This document shows, one piece after another, positions 16,766 through 26,886 of a stretch of DNA of 64,000 nucleotides (positions are counted from its first letter, which is position 1; each line of letters begins with the position of its first letter). The notes beneath the pieces were generated by a model. It ran no database searches and was not told where the DNA came from. It saw only the letters and a program-made list of their open reading frames with translations. The translations under genes were made by a program, and so were the position numbers. Source of the DNA: Massilia sp. Mn16-1_5 (GTDB lineage: Bacteria > Pseudomonadota > Gammaproteobacteria > Burkholderiales > Burkholderiaceae_D); NCBI RefSeq assembly GCF_004798585.1, contig NZ_PPXQ01000001.1:248001-312000 (forward strand), written 5' to 3'.

Positions 16766-17585
16766 AGGTCTTCCACGCCAGCCAGAGCTTGCGCAGCGGC
16801 GTGAGCGAGATGCGCTGGTTCAGGACGTGGAAGTTGTCGCGCGCGATCTCGTCGAGCAGGGTGCGGTAGATCGCGGCCATCATCAGGCCGGGCCGCTGGG
16901 CGCGCCGGTCTTCTTTCGGCAAGAAAAGCAGGGCCTCGTCGTACATGCTTTGCGCGCGCTCGGTCTGGAACCGCATCAGCGCCTCGAACTTTTCGCTGTG
17001 GCGCGCATTCATCAGGTCGGCCGCCGTCACGCCGAACTGCTGCAGCTCGTTGACGGGCAGGTAGATGCGGCCGCGCCGGGCGTCGTCGCCGACGTCACGG
17101 ATAATATTCGTCAGCTGGAACGCCAGGCCCAGCTTCTCAGCGTACTGCAGGGTCTGCGGGTTGGTGTAGCCGAAGATGCTGGCCGACAGGATGCCGACCA
17201 CGCCCGCGACGTGCCAGCAGTATTTGCGCAGGCCCGGATAGTCGAGGTAGCGGCTCTGGTCGAGGTCCATCTCCATGCCGGTGATGATGGCCTGCAGGTG
17301 CTCCTCGTTCAGGTTGTAGACGGCGAGGTGGGGCTTCAGGGCCTGGGTGACCGGATGGGTCGGCGTGCCCTTGTACATGGTCGAGACTTCGGTGCGCCAC
17401 CAGGCCAGCTTGATGCGCGCCAGCGAGGCGTCGCTCGCCTCGTCGACGGTATCGTCCACCTCGCGGCAGAACGCGTACAGGGCCGTGATCGCACGGCGGC
17501 GCTCGGGCGGCAGGAACAGGAAGCTGTAATAGAAGCTGGAACCGCTCTGGACAGTCTTTTGCTGGCAGTATTCGTCAGGAGACAT
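16752..17585 (-). CDS. hpnD: Presqualene diphosphate synthase
   Basis: 277 residues of the trans-isoprenyl diphosphate synthase (head-to-head) fold. The two aspartate-rich metal motifs are seen as YAFCREVDDTVDE near residue 45 and NIIRDVGDDARRGR near 155. HpnD joins two farnesyl diphosphates to presqualene diphosphate. The N-terminus PDEYCQQKTVQSGSSFYYSF is characteristic and separates it from HpnC. It lies 84 bases after hpnC. Confidence 0.94.
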   Translation of the reverse strand: MSPDEYCQQKTVQSGSSFYYSFLFLPPERRRAITALYAFCREVDDTVDEASDASLARIKLAWWRTEVSTMYKGTPTHPVTQALKPHLAVYNLNEEHLQAIITGMEMDLDQSRYLDYPGLRKYCWHVAGVVGILSASIFGYTNPQTLQYAEKLGLAFQLTNIIRDVGDDARRGRIYLPVNELQQFGVTAADLMNARHSEKFEALMRFQTERAQSMYDEALLFLPKEDRRAQRPGLMMAAIYRTLLDEIARDNFHVLNQRISLTPLRKLWLAWKTYVRN

Positions 17586-17669
17586 GTAAAAAAGGCAATG
17601 TTAGGCGATGCGAATCCGCTATCTTAGCCGATGCGCACGCCTGCCGGGTCCGCTTGGCAGCAATTTTGC

Positions 17670-18527
17670 TTACATACGGAGCGCGCGCCAGCCCATGACG
17701 AGGTAATCCCGCTTGCCCAGCTGTGGGCGGCGCCTGAAAACGTCGTAGCGCGCCCGCTCGATGCGCTCGAGGATGCGCAGGCCGCCCTGGATCACCAGGC
17801 GCAGCTCCCAGCCGATGCGTCCCGGCAGCCGGGTGGCCAGCGGCGCACCACGCAGCATCAGGGCGCGCGCCCTTTCCACCTCGAAGGCAATCAGGGCGCG
17901 CCAGGCCGGGGTATCGGCCTGCGCCACGATATCGGCTTCCTCGACGCCGAAGCGCTGCAAATCCTCTTGCGGCAGGTAGATGCGGCCCTTGACGATGTCG
18001 ATGCCGACGTCCTGCCAGAAATTGATCAGCTGCAGGGCGGTGCAGACGGCATCCGCCTCGCGCAGGTTTCGTTCGCCATCGACGCAGTACAGGGCCAGCA
18101 TCAGGCGCCCGACCGGGTCGGCCGAGCGCCGGCAATAGTCGAGCAGGGCGGCGTAGTCGGGGTAGCGCGTGGTCACCACGTCCTGGCGGAAAGCGGACAG
18201 CAGGTCGTGCAGCGGCTGCAGGTCGAGCCGGAATTCGGCGACCACCGCCGCCAGCCGGGCAAACATCGGACTCGAAGGCGTGCGGCCGGCCGCGATCTCG
18301 TCCAGCGCCGCCTCGTACCCGGCCAGTTCAGCCAGGCGCTGTTCAGGCAGGGCATCGCCCTCGTCGGCGACGTCGTCGGCGCCGCGCGCGAAGGCGTAAA
18401 TCGCCTCCACGGCCGGCACCAGGCGGCGCGGCAGGAGGATGGAAGCGACGGGGAAATTTTCGTAGTGCTCGACGGGCATGCGATCGACAATGACCGGCCG
18501 GCCATCTCTCAACTGGATGCGCGACAT
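17670..18527 (-). CDS. hpnC: Hydroxysqualene synthase
   Basis: 285 residues, same fold as HpnD; metal motifs AFARGADDVADEGD near residue 50 and INFWQDVGIDIVKGR near 165. HpnC converts presqualene diphosphate to hydroxysqualene. The family signature VEHYENFPVAS starts at residue 18; many homologues begin just before it, so the ATG at codon 17 may be the true start. A TATAAT overlaps the upstream ATG, which adds to that doubt. First gene of hpnC-hpnD-hpnE and divergent from the RND operon. Confidence 0.93.
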   Translation of the reverse strand: MSRIQLRDGRPVIVDRMPVEHYENFPVASILLPRRLVPAVEAIYAFARGADDVADEGDALPEQRLAELAGYEAALDEIAAGRTPSSPMFARLAAVVAEFRLDLQPLHDLLSAFRQDVVTTRYPDYAALLDYCRRSADPVGRLMLALYCVDGERNLREADAVCTALQLINFWQDVGIDIVKGRIYLPQEDLQRFGVEEADIVAQADTPAWRALIAFEVERARALMLRGAPLATRLPGRIGWELRLVIQGGLRILERIERARYDVFRRRPQLGKRDYLVMGWRALRM

Positions 18528-18612
18528 TATACGGGGCGCCGCTTGAGCCGGGGGTCAAAGCGGACCATACTGGCGAAGACAGCAGGCCGTTCCACTCGCG
18601 CGGGAGAATGCC

Positions 18613-19761
18613 GTGGCTATCTTGATCCATCTGCGACGCTTGCCGGTCGCGTCCATGCTGCTCTCGGGCTTCTTGTTGGGCGCGTGCTCCCGGCACGAAC
18701 CCGAGGCCGAGCCTGTACGCCCCGTGCGCATCGCGATCCTGGGCCAGGAGCCGCTCGAAGCCGGCGCCGAGTTCCCGGGCGAGGTGCGCCCGCGCTACGA
18801 ATCGCGCCTGGGCTTCCGGGTAGCGGGCAAGATCACGACGCGCGAGGTCGAGGTCGGCAGCGCGGTCCGCCGCGGCCAGGTGCTGATGCGGCTGGACCCG
18901 CAAGACCTGCGGCTGGCGGCCAGCCAGGCCCAGGCCAGCCTGCGCGCGGCCGAAACGAATCGCGAGCTGGCCGAGGCCGACTATGCGCGCTACAAGGAAT
19001 TGCGCGGCCAGAACTTCGTCAGCCAGTCGGTGCTCGACACCAAGCGCAGCGCCATGCGCGCGGCCCGCGCCGAGGCCGACGCCGCGCGCGCCGCCTTCCG
19101 CGGCCAGGCCAACCAGGCGGGCTATGCGAGCCTGGTGTCCGATGTCGACGGCGTGGTGACGGGCATCGATGCCGAGGCCGGCCAGGTGGTGGCGGCCGGT
19201 ACGCCGGTGGTACGGGTGGCGCGCCTGGATGCGCTCGACGTCGTGATCGGGATTCCGGAAGACCGGGTGGACGGCCTGCGCATGGACAGCCAGGTGGCGG
19301 TGCGGCTGTGGGCCGATCCGGACGAGACGATCCGCGGCCGCGTGCGCGAAGTGTCGCCCGCCGCCGACCCGGCCACCCGCACCTACACCGTGCGCGTCGC
19401 GATCCCGCCGCAGCCTGACGTGCGCCTGGGGATGACGGCCACCGTGCGGGTGGCGTCGAACGCCGAGGCCGGCCTGCGCGCGCCCTTGAGCAGCCTGCAC
19501 TACGAGGCGGGGAGTGCGGGCGTCTGGCTGGTCGAACGCGGCGCGGTGCGCCGGGTGCCGGTACAGGTGCTCGGCCAGGCGGGCAACGACGTGCTGCTGG
19601 GAACGGGCGTGCAGGCGGGCCAGGCCGTCGTGACGGCCGGCGTTAACCTGCTGCGCCAGGGCCAGAAGGTGCGCGTCCTGCAGGCCGACGTGGCACGCCG
19701 CGGCGACACCGAAGCGGCTGCGGTCGCGGCGCCCGCGTCCGCGCCGGGAGCGGCGCGATGA
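18613..19761 (+). CDS. RND efflux periplasmic adaptor (membrane fusion) lipoprotein
   Basis: 382 residues. The N-terminus carries a positive region (HLRRLP), a hydrophobic stretch and a lipobox LLGAC, so the mature protein is likely lipid-anchored at the Cys. Then come the lipoyl half-motif FRVAGKITTREVEVGSAVRRGQ, a coiled-coil hairpin (about 95-165, rich in Ala, Arg and Glu), the second lipoyl half and a beta-barrel domain. The start is a GTG seven bases after GGGAG; the ATG at codon 15 would remove the basic part of the signal. Coupled to the permease by ATGA. Confidence 0.92.
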   Translation: MAILIHLRRLPVASMLLSGFLLGACSRHEPEAEPVRPVRIAILGQEPLEAGAEFPGEVRPRYESRLGFRVAGKITTREVEVGSAVRRGQVLMRLDPQDLRLAASQAQASLRAAETNRELAEADYARYKELRGQNFVSQSVLDTKRSAMRAARAEADAARAAFRGQANQAGYASLVSDVDGVVTGIDAEAGQVVAAGTPVVRVARLDALDVVIGIPEDRVDGLRMDSQVAVRLWADPDETIRGRVREVSPAADPATRTYTVRVAIPPQPDVRLGMTATVRVASNAEAGLRAPLSSLHYEAGSAGVWLVERGAVRRVPVQVLGQAGNDVLLGTGVQAGQAVVTAGVNLLRQGQKVRVLQADVARRGDTEAAAVAAPASAPGAAR

Positions 19762-22700
19762 GCGGCTTCAACCTGTCGCGCTGGGCGCTGGAACACGTCC
19801 CGCTGACGCGCTACCTGATGGCGGCGCTGCTGATCGGCGGCATCCTCAGCTATACGGTGCTGGGCCAGGACGAGGATCCGCCGTTTACCTTTCGGGTGAT
19901 GGTGGTGCGCGCCGTCTGGCCGGGCGCGACCGCGGTGCAGATGGCCGAGCAGGTCGCCGACAAGCTCGAGCGCAAGCTGCAGGAGACGCCTTACCTCGAC
20001 CGCCTGCGCAGCTTCTCCAAGCCGGGCGAGACCACGATCCTGGTCGAACTGCGCGAATCGACGCCGCCGCGCGAGGTGCCCGCCTCCTGGTACCAGGTGC
20101 GCAAGAAGATCGGCGACATCGCCGGCACCCTGCCGCCCGGGGTGCTCGGGCCCTTCTTCAACGACGAGTTCGGCGACACCTATGGTTCGATCTTCGCCCT
20201 GTCCGGCGACGGCTTCACCTATGCCGAAATGAAGGATTACGCCGATTTCGTGCGCCAGGCGCTGCTGGCGGTGCCGCTGGTGGCCAAGGTCGAGGAGTTC
20301 GGCGTGCAGGACGAGCAGGTCGACATCGTGTTCTCGCACAAGAAGTTCGCGCAGCTGGGCATTCCCTTCGAGCAGGTCGTGAACCAGCTGGCCACGCAAA
20401 ACAACGTCGAGGCGGCCGGCGTCCTCGTCACACCCGGCGAGAACCTGTACGCCAGGGTGAGCGGGACGATCGGGAAGCTCAGCGAACTCGAAGAGCTGCA
20501 GCTGCGCGCGAACGGCACCACCTTCCGCCTGGGGGACTTCGCCAGCGTGCTGCGCAGCTACCGCGACCCGCCGGCGGAGAAGATGCGCTTCAACGGCAAG
20601 GAAGTCATCGGCCTGGGCGTGTCGATGGAGAAGGGCGGCAACATCATCCGCATGGGCGAAGCCCTGGCGGAGACGATCGCCCGCCTGCGTGCCCAGCTGC
20701 CGGTCGGCATCGAGCTGGCGCAGGTGGCGGACCAGCCGCGCGCCGTGACCAGTTCGGTGAACGAATTCGTCCATACCCTGATCGAAGCGGTCGTAATCGT
20801 GCTGGCGGTCAGTTTCCTGGCGCTGGGTCTGCATACCCGGCCGAAGCTATTCCTCGACGTGCGCCCCGGGCTGGTGGTCGCCATGACGATCCCGATGGTG
20901 CTGGCGATCACCTTCCTCTTCATGCGCATCTTCGACATCGCCTTGCACAAGATTTCACTGGGCGCGCTGATCATCGCGCTCGGCTTGCTGGTGGACGATG
21001 CCATCATCGCCGTCGAAATGATGGTGCGCAAGATGGAGGAGGGCTTGTCGCGCCTGGACGCGGCCACCTTTGCCTACACCTCGACGGCGATGCCGATGCT
21101 GACCGGCACCCTGATCACGGCGGCGGGTTTCCTGCCGATCGGCCTGGCGAAGTCGGCGGCGGGCGAGTACACCTTCACGATGTTCTCGGTGAATGCGATC
21201 GCGCTGCTGGTGTCCTGGGTGGTGGCCGTGACCTTCACGCCCTATATCGGTTTTCTCCTCCTGAAACCCAAGCCGGGCGGTCACGCCCATGCGCACGGCG
21301 TCTTCGATACGCCCGGGTTCCAGCGCTTTCGCCGGCTCGTGAACTGGTGCGTCGACTATCGCAAGACGACCATCGCGCTCAGCCTGGCCGTGTTCGGGCT
21401 CGGCGTGTTCGGCTTTCGCTTCATCGAAAAGCAGTTCTTCCCCGATTCGAGCCGGCCGGAACTCATGGTGGAAATGTGGCTGCCGGAAGGCAGCAGTTTT
21501 GCGGCGAACGAGGCGCTGGCGAAGAAGTTCGAGCATTTCGTGCGCAGGCAGGAAGGTGTGGAAAGCATCACCAGCTATGTCGGCACCGGCAGCCCGCGTT
21601 TTTATCTGCCGTTGGATCAGATCTTTCCGCAATCGAACGTGTCGCAGTTCGTGGTGCTGCCGGTCGACGCCGCGCACCGTGAGACGCTCAGGCGCGCCAT
21701 CGAAGAGGTCTTTGCGAACGACTTCCCCGAAGTGCGCGGGCGCGTAAAACTGCTGCCCAACGGCCCGCCGGTGCCGTATCCCGTGCAGTTCCAGGTCGCC
21801 GGCCCGGATATCGGCCTCGTGCGCGCCCTGGCGGGGCAGGTCAAGGAAGTGCTGCGCGCCAATCCGAACGCGGTCGGCGTCAACGACAACTGGAACGAGA
21901 CGGTCAAGGTGCTGCGCCTGGACCTCGACCAGGACAAGCTGCGCGCCCTGGGCCTGAGCTCGCAGGGCGTGCGCCGCGCCGTCCAGACGCTGTTGACGGG
22001 CACCCGGATCGGCCAGTTCCGCGAAACCAGGCAGCTGATCGACATCGTGGTGCGCCAGCCTTTCGAGGAGCGCGCGACGATCGGCGTGCTGCAAGACCTG
22101 AACGTCGCGACGGGTTCGGGCCGCCCGGTCACGCTGGGGCAGGTGGCGCGCCTCGAACTGGCCTGGGAGCCGGGCGTGATCTGGCGCGAGGGGCGCGAGT
22201 GGGCGATCATGGTGCAGTCGGACGTCGTAGCCGGCATCCAGGGGCCGACGGTCTCGGCCCAGGTCAGCGCCCGGCTCGATCCGATCCGCGCCCGGCTGCC
22301 GGCCGGCTACCGCATCACGCTCGAGGGCGCCGCAGCCGACAGCTCGGAGGCGGAAGCCTCGATCACGGCCAACGTGCCGCTGGTATTGTTCATCGTGTTT
22401 ACCCTGCTGATGCTGCAGCTGCACAGCTTCTCGCGGGCGATGCTGGTCTTTCTCACCGGGCCGCTGGGTGTGGCCGGGGCGGCGATGGCGCTGCTGGTCC
22501 TGGACCGGCCTTTCGGCTTCGTCGCCAATCTCGGGGTGATCGCGCTGTTCGGCATGATCATCCGTAACTCGGTGATCCTGGTCGACCAGATCGAGCAGGA
22601 CATCCGCGCGGGCGCCGCGCCCTGGAATGCGATCGTCGAGGCGGCGGTACGGCGCTGCCGGCCCATCCTGCTGACGGCTGCCGCGGCGGCGCTGGCCATG

Positions 22701-22841
22701 ATTCCGCTGTCGCGCTCGGTGTTCTGGGGGCCGATGGCGGTGGCGATCATGGGTGGCCTGCTGGTGGCGACGGCCTTGACCTTGCTGTTCCTGCCGGCTT
22801 TGTATGCGGCGTGGTTCAGGGTGAAGAGGCCTGGCCGATAA
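19758..22841 (+). CDS. RND efflux transporter permease
   Basis: 1027 residues, the usual RND size, with 12 membrane segments in two halves and two large periplasmic loops. The proton-relay aspartates are in LGLLVDDAIIAVEMM of TM4; the second half has NLGVIALFGMIIRNSVILVDQ. It drives drug or solute export from the periplasm/inner membrane, with the adaptor gene just upstream. No outer-membrane channel gene is adjacent, so TolC or another channel must serve. Substrate cannot be told from sequence; it resembles AcrB/D/F-family pumps and not CusA (no methionine ladder seen). Confidence 0.93.
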   Translation: MSGFNLSRWALEHVPLTRYLMAALLIGGILSYTVLGQDEDPPFTFRVMVVRAVWPGATAVQMAEQVADKLERKLQETPYLDRLRSFSKPGETTILVELRESTPPREVPASWYQVRKKIGDIAGTLPPGVLGPFFNDEFGDTYGSIFALSGDGFTYAEMKDYADFVRQALLAVPLVAKVEEFGVQDEQVDIVFSHKKFAQLGIPFEQVVNQLATQNNVEAAGVLVTPGENLYARVSGTIGKLSELEELQLRANGTTFRLGDFASVLRSYRDPPAEKMRFNGKEVIGLGVSMEKGGNIIRMGEALAETIARLRAQLPVGIELAQVADQPRAVTSSVNEFVHTLIEAVVIVLAVSFLALGLHTRPKLFLDVRPGLVVAMTIPMVLAITFLFMRIFDIALHKISLGALIIALGLLVDDAIIAVEMMVRKMEEGLSRLDAATFAYTSTAMPMLTGTLITAAGFLPIGLAKSAAGEYTFTMFSVNAIALLVSWVVAVTFTPYIGFLLLKPKPGGHAHAHGVFDTPGFQRFRRLVNWCVDYRKTTIALSLAVFGLGVFGFRFIEKQFFPDSSRPELMVEMWLPEGSSFAANEALAKKFEHFVRRQEGVESITSYVGTGSPRFYLPLDQIFPQSNVSQFVVLPVDAAHRETLRRAIEEVFANDFPEVRGRVKLLPNGPPVPYPVQFQVAGPDIGLVRALAGQVKEVLRANPNAVGVNDNWNETVKVLRLDLDQDKLRALGLSSQGVRRAVQTLLTGTRIGQFRETRQLIDIVVRQPFEERATIGVLQDLNVATGSGRPVTLGQVARLELAWEPGVIWREGREWAIMVQSDVVAGIQGPTVSAQVSARLDPIRARLPAGYRITLEGAAADSSEAEASITANVPLVLFIVFTLLMLQLHSFSRAMLVFLTGPLGVAGAAMALLVLDRPFGFVANLGVIALFGMIIRNSVILVDQIEQDIRAGAAPWNAIVEAAVRRCRPILLTAAAAALAMIPLSRSVFWGPMAVAIMGGLLVATALTLLFLPALYAAWFRVKRPGR

Positions 22842-22870
22842 GGGCATTGTGGTATCGGACGCGCTGTACC

Positions 22871-22891
22871 GCGTGGAGTCCCGACTCCACG
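22871..22891. repeat. Solo REP-type palindrome
   Basis: GTGGAGTC-CC-GACTCCAC with GC and G flanks equals the left core of pair C but has no GTAGGG head and no partner. It lies 30 bases after the RND permease stop. Confidence 0.6.
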
Positions 22892-23018
22892 GCATTTTGG
22901 GGTGCATGGAGACATGCGGCGATCCCACGCCCCGCACGTCCATAAAATTCACTCCTATAGTGTCAGAAAATCCAGTAAAATACCGGGTTGAAGTTGTAGC
23001 CCCTAAACAATGGAGTGC

Positions 23019-23056
23019 AGGGCGGCCGGTTTCTACTGTCGGGCGCCCTTTGTTTT
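23019..23056 (+). terminator. Probable terminator upstream of tRNA-Leu
   Basis: AGGGCG...CGCCCT with an inner CCG/CGG extension is followed by TTGTTTTT. It probably ends read-through from the RND operon. Confidence 0.5.
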
Positions 23057-23077
23057 TGTGGCAATATGCAATCCTGC

Positions 23078-23164
23078 GCGAGGATGGCGAAATTGGTAGA
23101 CGCACCAGGTTTAGGTCCTGACGCCAGCAATGGTGTGGGGGTTCGAGTCCCCCTCCTCGCACCA
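23078..23164 (+). tRNA. tRNA-Leu (anticodon UAG)
   Basis: An 87-base class II tRNA with acceptor stem GCGAGGA/TCCTCGC, the AAATTGGTAGACGCA D-region, anticodon loop TTTAGGT, a variable arm, GGTTCGAGTCC T-arm and encoded CCA. The outermost anticodon-stem pair is a C-A mismatch. It precedes tig by 31 bases. Confidence 0.97.
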
Positions 23165-23195
23165 CGAATAATTATTTTTTTGGACGATTTTTACG

Positions 23196-24536
23196 ATGGC
23201 AACTGCAGTCGAAACCCTGGACAAACTCGAGCGTCGCTTGACGATCACTTTTCCGCTGAGCGACGTCCGTTCGGAAGTTGAAAAACGCCTCAAGAAGCAG
23301 GCCAAGACCGCCAAGGCTCCTGGTTTCCGTCCGGGCAAAGTGCCTCTGAAAATGGTCGCAGCCCAGTATGGCTACCAGATCGAGTCGGACGTGCTGAACG
23401 ACCGCGTCGGCCGCGCTTTCAACGAAGCCGCCAACGAGAACCAGCTGCGCGTTGCCGGTTTCCCGAAAATCGAGCCGAAGGAAGACGCACCGGAAGGCAT
23501 GCTCGCTTTTGATGCGACCTTCGAAGTGTTCCCGGAAGTCGTGATCGGCGACCTGGCCGCCACCGAGATCGAAACCGTCAAGGCCGAAGTCTCGGACGCC
23601 GAGATCGACAAGACCATCGACATCCTGCGCAAGCAGCGCGTGCACTACCACACCAAGGGTGAGGCAGGCGAGCACGGCGACGGTGGCGAAGCGATTGCCG
23701 CCAATGGCGACCGCGTGACCGTCGACTTCGTCGGCACCATCGACGGCGTGGAATTCTCGGGCGGCAAGGCGGAAGACTACGCCTTCGTGCTCGGCGAAGG
23801 CCGCATGCTGCCGGAATTCGAAGCCGCGACCGTCGGCCTGAAAGTGGGCGAGAGCAAGACCTTCCCGCTGCCTTTCCCTGCCGATTACCACGGCGCCGAC
23901 GTCGCCGGCAAGACCGCCGAGTTCACCATCACGCTGAAGAAGCTGGAGTGGGCCCACCTGCCGCAAGTCGACGAAGAGTTCGCCAAGTCGCTGGGCATCG
24001 AAGACGGCTCGATCGAAAAAATGCGCGCCGACATCAAGACCAACCTGGAGCGTGAAGTCAACGCCCGCGTCAAGGCCCGCAACAAGGAAGCCGTGATGGA
24101 CGCCCTGGTCAAAGTGACCGAGATGGACGTGCCGAAAGTCATGATCCAGCAGGATTCGGAGCGCCTGGCCGAGCAGACCCGCCAGGACATGGCCCAGCGC
24201 GGCATGGACGTGAAGAGCCTGCCGTTCCCGGCCGACCTGTTCGCCGAAAAGGCCGAGCGCCGCGTGCGCCTGGGTCTGATCCTGTCGCAACTGGTCCAGG
24301 ACAACAACCTGCAAGCTACCCAAGAGCAGGTGAAGGCCCAGATCGAAGACTTCGCGCAGAGCTACGAAGATCCGAAGGAAGTCCTGAAGTACTACTACAG
24401 CGACCGCCGTCGCCTGGGCGAAGTGGAAGCCCTTGTATTGGAAGAAAACGTCGTTAACTATGTGCTTGGCAAGGCGAAGGTCGCCACCAAGGACGTCGCT
24501 TTCGACGAATTGATGGGCAGCAACCCACAGGCTTGA
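23196..24536 (+). CDS. tig: Trigger factor
   Basis: 446 residues (E. coli 432). It binds at the ribosome exit tunnel and holds nascent chains. The N-terminal ribosome-binding signature is GFRPGKVP near residue 45; the FKBP-type prolyl isomerase domain lies at about 155-245 ([17 protein letters not shown]...[15 protein letters not shown]); the helical C-terminal arms follow. It leads the tig-clpP-clpX order conserved in proteobacteria. Confidence 0.97.
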   Translation: MATAVETLDKLERRLTITFPLSDVRSEVEKRLKKQAKTAKAPGFRPGKVPLKMVAAQYGYQIESDVLNDRVGRAFNEAANENQLRVAGFPKIEPKEDAPEGMLAFDATFEVFPEVVIGDLAATEIETVKAEVSDAEIDKTIDILRKQRVHYHTKGEAGEHGDGGEAIAANGDRVTVDFVGTIDGVEFSGGKAEDYAFVLGEGRMLPEFEAATVGLKVGESKTFPLPFPADYHGADVAGKTAEFTITLKKLEWAHLPQVDEEFAKSLGIEDGSIEKMRADIKTNLEREVNARVKARNKEAVMDALVKVTEMDVPKVMIQQDSERLAEQTRQDMAQRGMDVKSLPFPADLFAEKAERRVRLGLILSQLVQDNNLQATQEQVKAQIEDFAQSYEDPKEVLKYYYSDRRRLGEVEALVLEENVVNYVLGKAKVATKDVAFDELMGSNPQA

Positions 24537-24542
24537 TCGGAG

Positions 24543-24576
24543 GGGTAGGCTCGTCGCTTGGGCCTTCCCTTTATTT
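24543..24576 (+). terminator. Weak terminator or attenuator between tig and clpP
   Basis: GGG-T-AGGC pairs with GCCT-T-CCC around an 11-base loop, followed by TTTATTT. The T-T mismatch makes it weak, so partial read-through into clpP is likely. Confidence 0.4.
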
Positions 24577-24605
24577 GAGCACCACTTTCAAGGAACGAGA
24601 CAGGT

Positions 24606-25223
24606 ATGAACCGTAATCCGGCATTGGACACCCAAGCACTCGGCCTCGTGCCGATGGTAGTTGAGCAAAGCGGCCGTGGCGAACGCGCGTACGACATTTA
24701 CTCGCGTCTGCTCAAGGAACGCGTGATTTTCCTGGTCGGTCCTGTCAACGATCAGATGGCCAACCTGATCGTCGCCCAGATGCTGTTCCTGGAGAGCGAG
24801 AATCCGGACAAGGACATCTCGCTCTACATTAACTCGCCTGGCGGCTCGGTTTCGGCCGGCCTGGCCATCTTCGACACGATGAACTTCATCAAGCCAGACG
24901 TGTCGACCCTGTGCACGGGCCTGGCGGCCTCGATGGGCGCCTTCCTGCTGGCAGCCGGCGCCAAGGGCAAGCGTTTCTCGCTGCCGAACTCGCGCGTCAT
25001 GATCCACCAGCCGTCCGGCGGATCGCAGGGCATGGCATCGGACATCGAGATCCAGGCCAAGGAAATCCTGTACCTGCGCGAGCGCCTGGCACGCATCATG
25101 GCCGAGAACACCGGCCAGAGCGTCGAGCAGATCCACAAGGATACCGACCGCGACCGCTTCATGTCGGCCGAGGAGTCGGTCGAGTACGGACTGATCGACC
25201 GGGTGCTGACCAACCGCGCCTAA
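24606..25223 (+). CDS. clpP: ATP-dependent Clp protease proteolytic subunit
   Basis: 205 residues of the ClpP serine protease. The catalytic triad is visible: S109 in [10 protein letters not shown]134 in MIHQPSGG and most likely D183 in TDRDRFM. A short propeptide precedes the [15 protein letters not shown] start of the folded part. Fourteen subunits form the chamber fed by ClpX, encoded next. Confidence 0.98.
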   Translation: MNRNPALDTQALGLVPMVVEQSGRGERAYDIYSRLLKERVIFLVGPVNDQMANLIVAQMLFLESENPDKDISLYINSPGGSVSAGLAIFDTMNFIKPDVSTLCTGLAASMGAFLLAAGAKGKRFSLPNSRVMIHQPSGGSQGMASDIEIQAKEILYLRERLARIMAENTGQSVEQIHKDTDRDRFMSAEESVEYGLIDRVLTNRA

Positions 25224-25264
25224 GCGTCACCAAGCGCTTGAGCCACCACAAGGTGTTGCTTAAA

Positions 25265-25305
25265 AAACGCCCGGGCGCAAACACGTTCGGGCGTTTGTTT
25301 TTTAT
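25265..25305 (+). terminator. Intrinsic terminator of clpP
   Basis: A 9-bp stem (AAACGCCCG and complement) with a 14-base loop is followed by GTTTTTTATTT, 42 bases after the clpP stop. Confidence 0.8.
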
Positions 25306-25334
25306 TTCGGGTAGCATGGTGGTGTACGCATGCG

Positions 25335-25363
25335 TTGTCGCGTCCCCGCATTCCCGTTATATT
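25335..25363 (+). promoter_or_regulatory. Candidate sigma70 promoter of clpX
   Basis: TTGTCG and TATATT are separated by 17 bases and lie about 40 bases ahead of the clpX ATG, after the clpP terminator. This suggests clpX can be transcribed on its own. Confidence 0.5.
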
Positions 25364-25400
25364 CGCATTATTTCCAGTACTTACTTGAGACCTGCCCCCC

Positions 25401-26669
25401 ATGTCTGACAAAAAATCCTCCAGCGGCGAAAAGCTTCTGTACTGCTCGTTCTGCGGCAAGAGTCAGCACGAGGTCAAAAAGCTCATCGCGGGACCTTCGG
25501 TCTTCATCTGCGACGAGTGCATCGACCTGTGCAACGACATCATCCGCGACGAGACTTCGAACGTGGAATCGGTGGCGGGCGCCAAGTCCGACCTGCCGAC
25601 GCCGCACGAGATCGCCGAACTGCTCGACCAATACGTGATCGGGCAGCAGACCGCCAAGCGCATTCTTTCGGTGGCGGTGTACAACCATTACAAGCGCCTC
25701 AAGCACCTGGGCAAGAAGGACGACGTCGAGCTGGCCAAGAGCAACATCCTGCTCGTCGGCCCGACCGGTTCGGGTAAAACCCTGCTGGCCCAGACCCTGG
25801 CGCGCATGCTGAATGTGCCTTTCGTCATCGCCGACGCCACCACGCTGACCGAAGCGGGCTATGTGGGCGAGGACGTCGAGAACATCATCCAGAAGCTGCT
25901 GCAGAGCTGCAACTACGAAGTCGAAAAGGCCCAGCGCGGCATCGTCTACATCGACGAGATCGACAAGATTTCGCGCAAGTCCGACAATCCGTCGATTACC
26001 CGCGACGTCTCGGGCGAGGGCGTCCAGCAAGCGCTGCTGAAACTGATCGAAGGCACCATGGCCTCGGTACCGCCGCAAGGCGGGCGCAAGCATCCGAACC
26101 AGGACTTCGTCCAGATCGACACGACCAACATCATGTTCATCTGCGGCGGCGCCTTCGACGGCCTGGCCAAGATCATCCAGAACCGTTCTGAAAAGAGCGG
26201 CATCGGCTTCGCCGCCAGCGTGAAGAGCCAGAGCCAGCGCTCGAACAGCGAAATCCTGCTCGAAGCCGAGCCGGAAGACCTGATCAAGTTCGGCCTGATC
26301 CCGGAACTCGTCGGCCGCCTGCCGGTCGTCGCCACCCTGAGCGAACTGACGGAAGAGGCGCTGATCCAGATCCTGATCGAGCCGAAGAATGCGCTGATCA
26401 AGCAGTATTCGAAACTGCTGGAAATGGAAGGCGCGGAACTGGAAATCCGTCCGGCCGCATTGCACGCGATTGCGAAAAAGGCATTGGCGCGCAAGACCGG
26501 TGCCCGAGGCCTGCGGTCCATCCTGGAACACGCGCTGCTCGACGTGATGTACGAATTGCCGAACCAGCAAAACGTCGTGAAAGTCGTGGTCGATGAAAAT
26601 ACGATCACGAACGGTGCGAAACCTTTGCTTATTTATAGCGAAACGGCAAAAGTGTCCGGAGAAAATTAA
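25401..26669 (+). CDS. clpX: ATP-dependent Clp protease ATP-binding subunit
   Basis: 422 residues. The N-terminal zinc-binding domain has cysteines C15, C18, C37 and C40 (LYCSFCGK...FICDEC). The AAA+ domain has Walker A GPTGSGKT near residue 120, Walker B IVYIDEID and sensor-2 region [12 protein letters not shown]. The IGFAASV stretch replaces the usual ClpP-contact loop IGF, with IGF intact. It unfolds tagged proteins and threads them into ClpP. Confidence 0.98.
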   Translation: MSDKKSSSGEKLLYCSFCGKSQHEVKKLIAGPSVFICDECIDLCNDIIRDETSNVESVAGAKSDLPTPHEIAELLDQYVIGQQTAKRILSVAVYNHYKRLKHLGKKDDVELAKSNILLVGPTGSGKTLLAQTLARMLNVPFVIADATTLTEAGYVGEDVENIIQKLLQSCNYEVEKAQRGIVYIDEIDKISRKSDNPSITRDVSGEGVQQALLKLIEGTMASVPPQGGRKHPNQDFVQIDTTNIMFICGGAFDGLAKIIQNRSEKSGIGFAASVKSQSQRSNSEILLEAEPEDLIKFGLIPELVGRLPVVATLSELTEEALIQILIEPKNALIKQYSKLLEMEGAELEIRPAALHAIAKKALARKTGARGLRSILEHALLDVMYELPNQQNVVKVVVDENTITNGAKPLLIYSETAKVSGEN

Positions 26670-26758
26670 AAAATATCCGCGCGGAAACCACAAAAGCACT
26701 TGTGCGCTGGAAGCTTGGCGGTACAATTTACCTCAATAAAAGCATCCGGCTTCAACCG

Positions 26759-26797
26759 AAAAGCCACTCGCGACTCCGGTCGCGTGGTGGCTTTTTC
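26759..26797 (+). terminator. Intrinsic terminator of clpX
   Basis: AAAAGCCAC plus CGCGAC pair with GTCGCG plus GTGGCTTTTT around a TCCG loop, with a small internal bulge and a terminal T-run. Confidence 0.8.
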
Positions 26798-26886
26798 ATT
26801 TCAAATCGGGATTTTATTGGAACGTCCAGATTGTGTTTCGCGATGATGATATTTTTTAATTCGCAGAAATAATTTTTTTGGCCGGT

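Noticed and set aside
19500..20834. Minus-strand frame opposite the RND genes
   Set aside because: His/Gln/Arg-rich shadow frame; the plus-strand RND motifs are clear.
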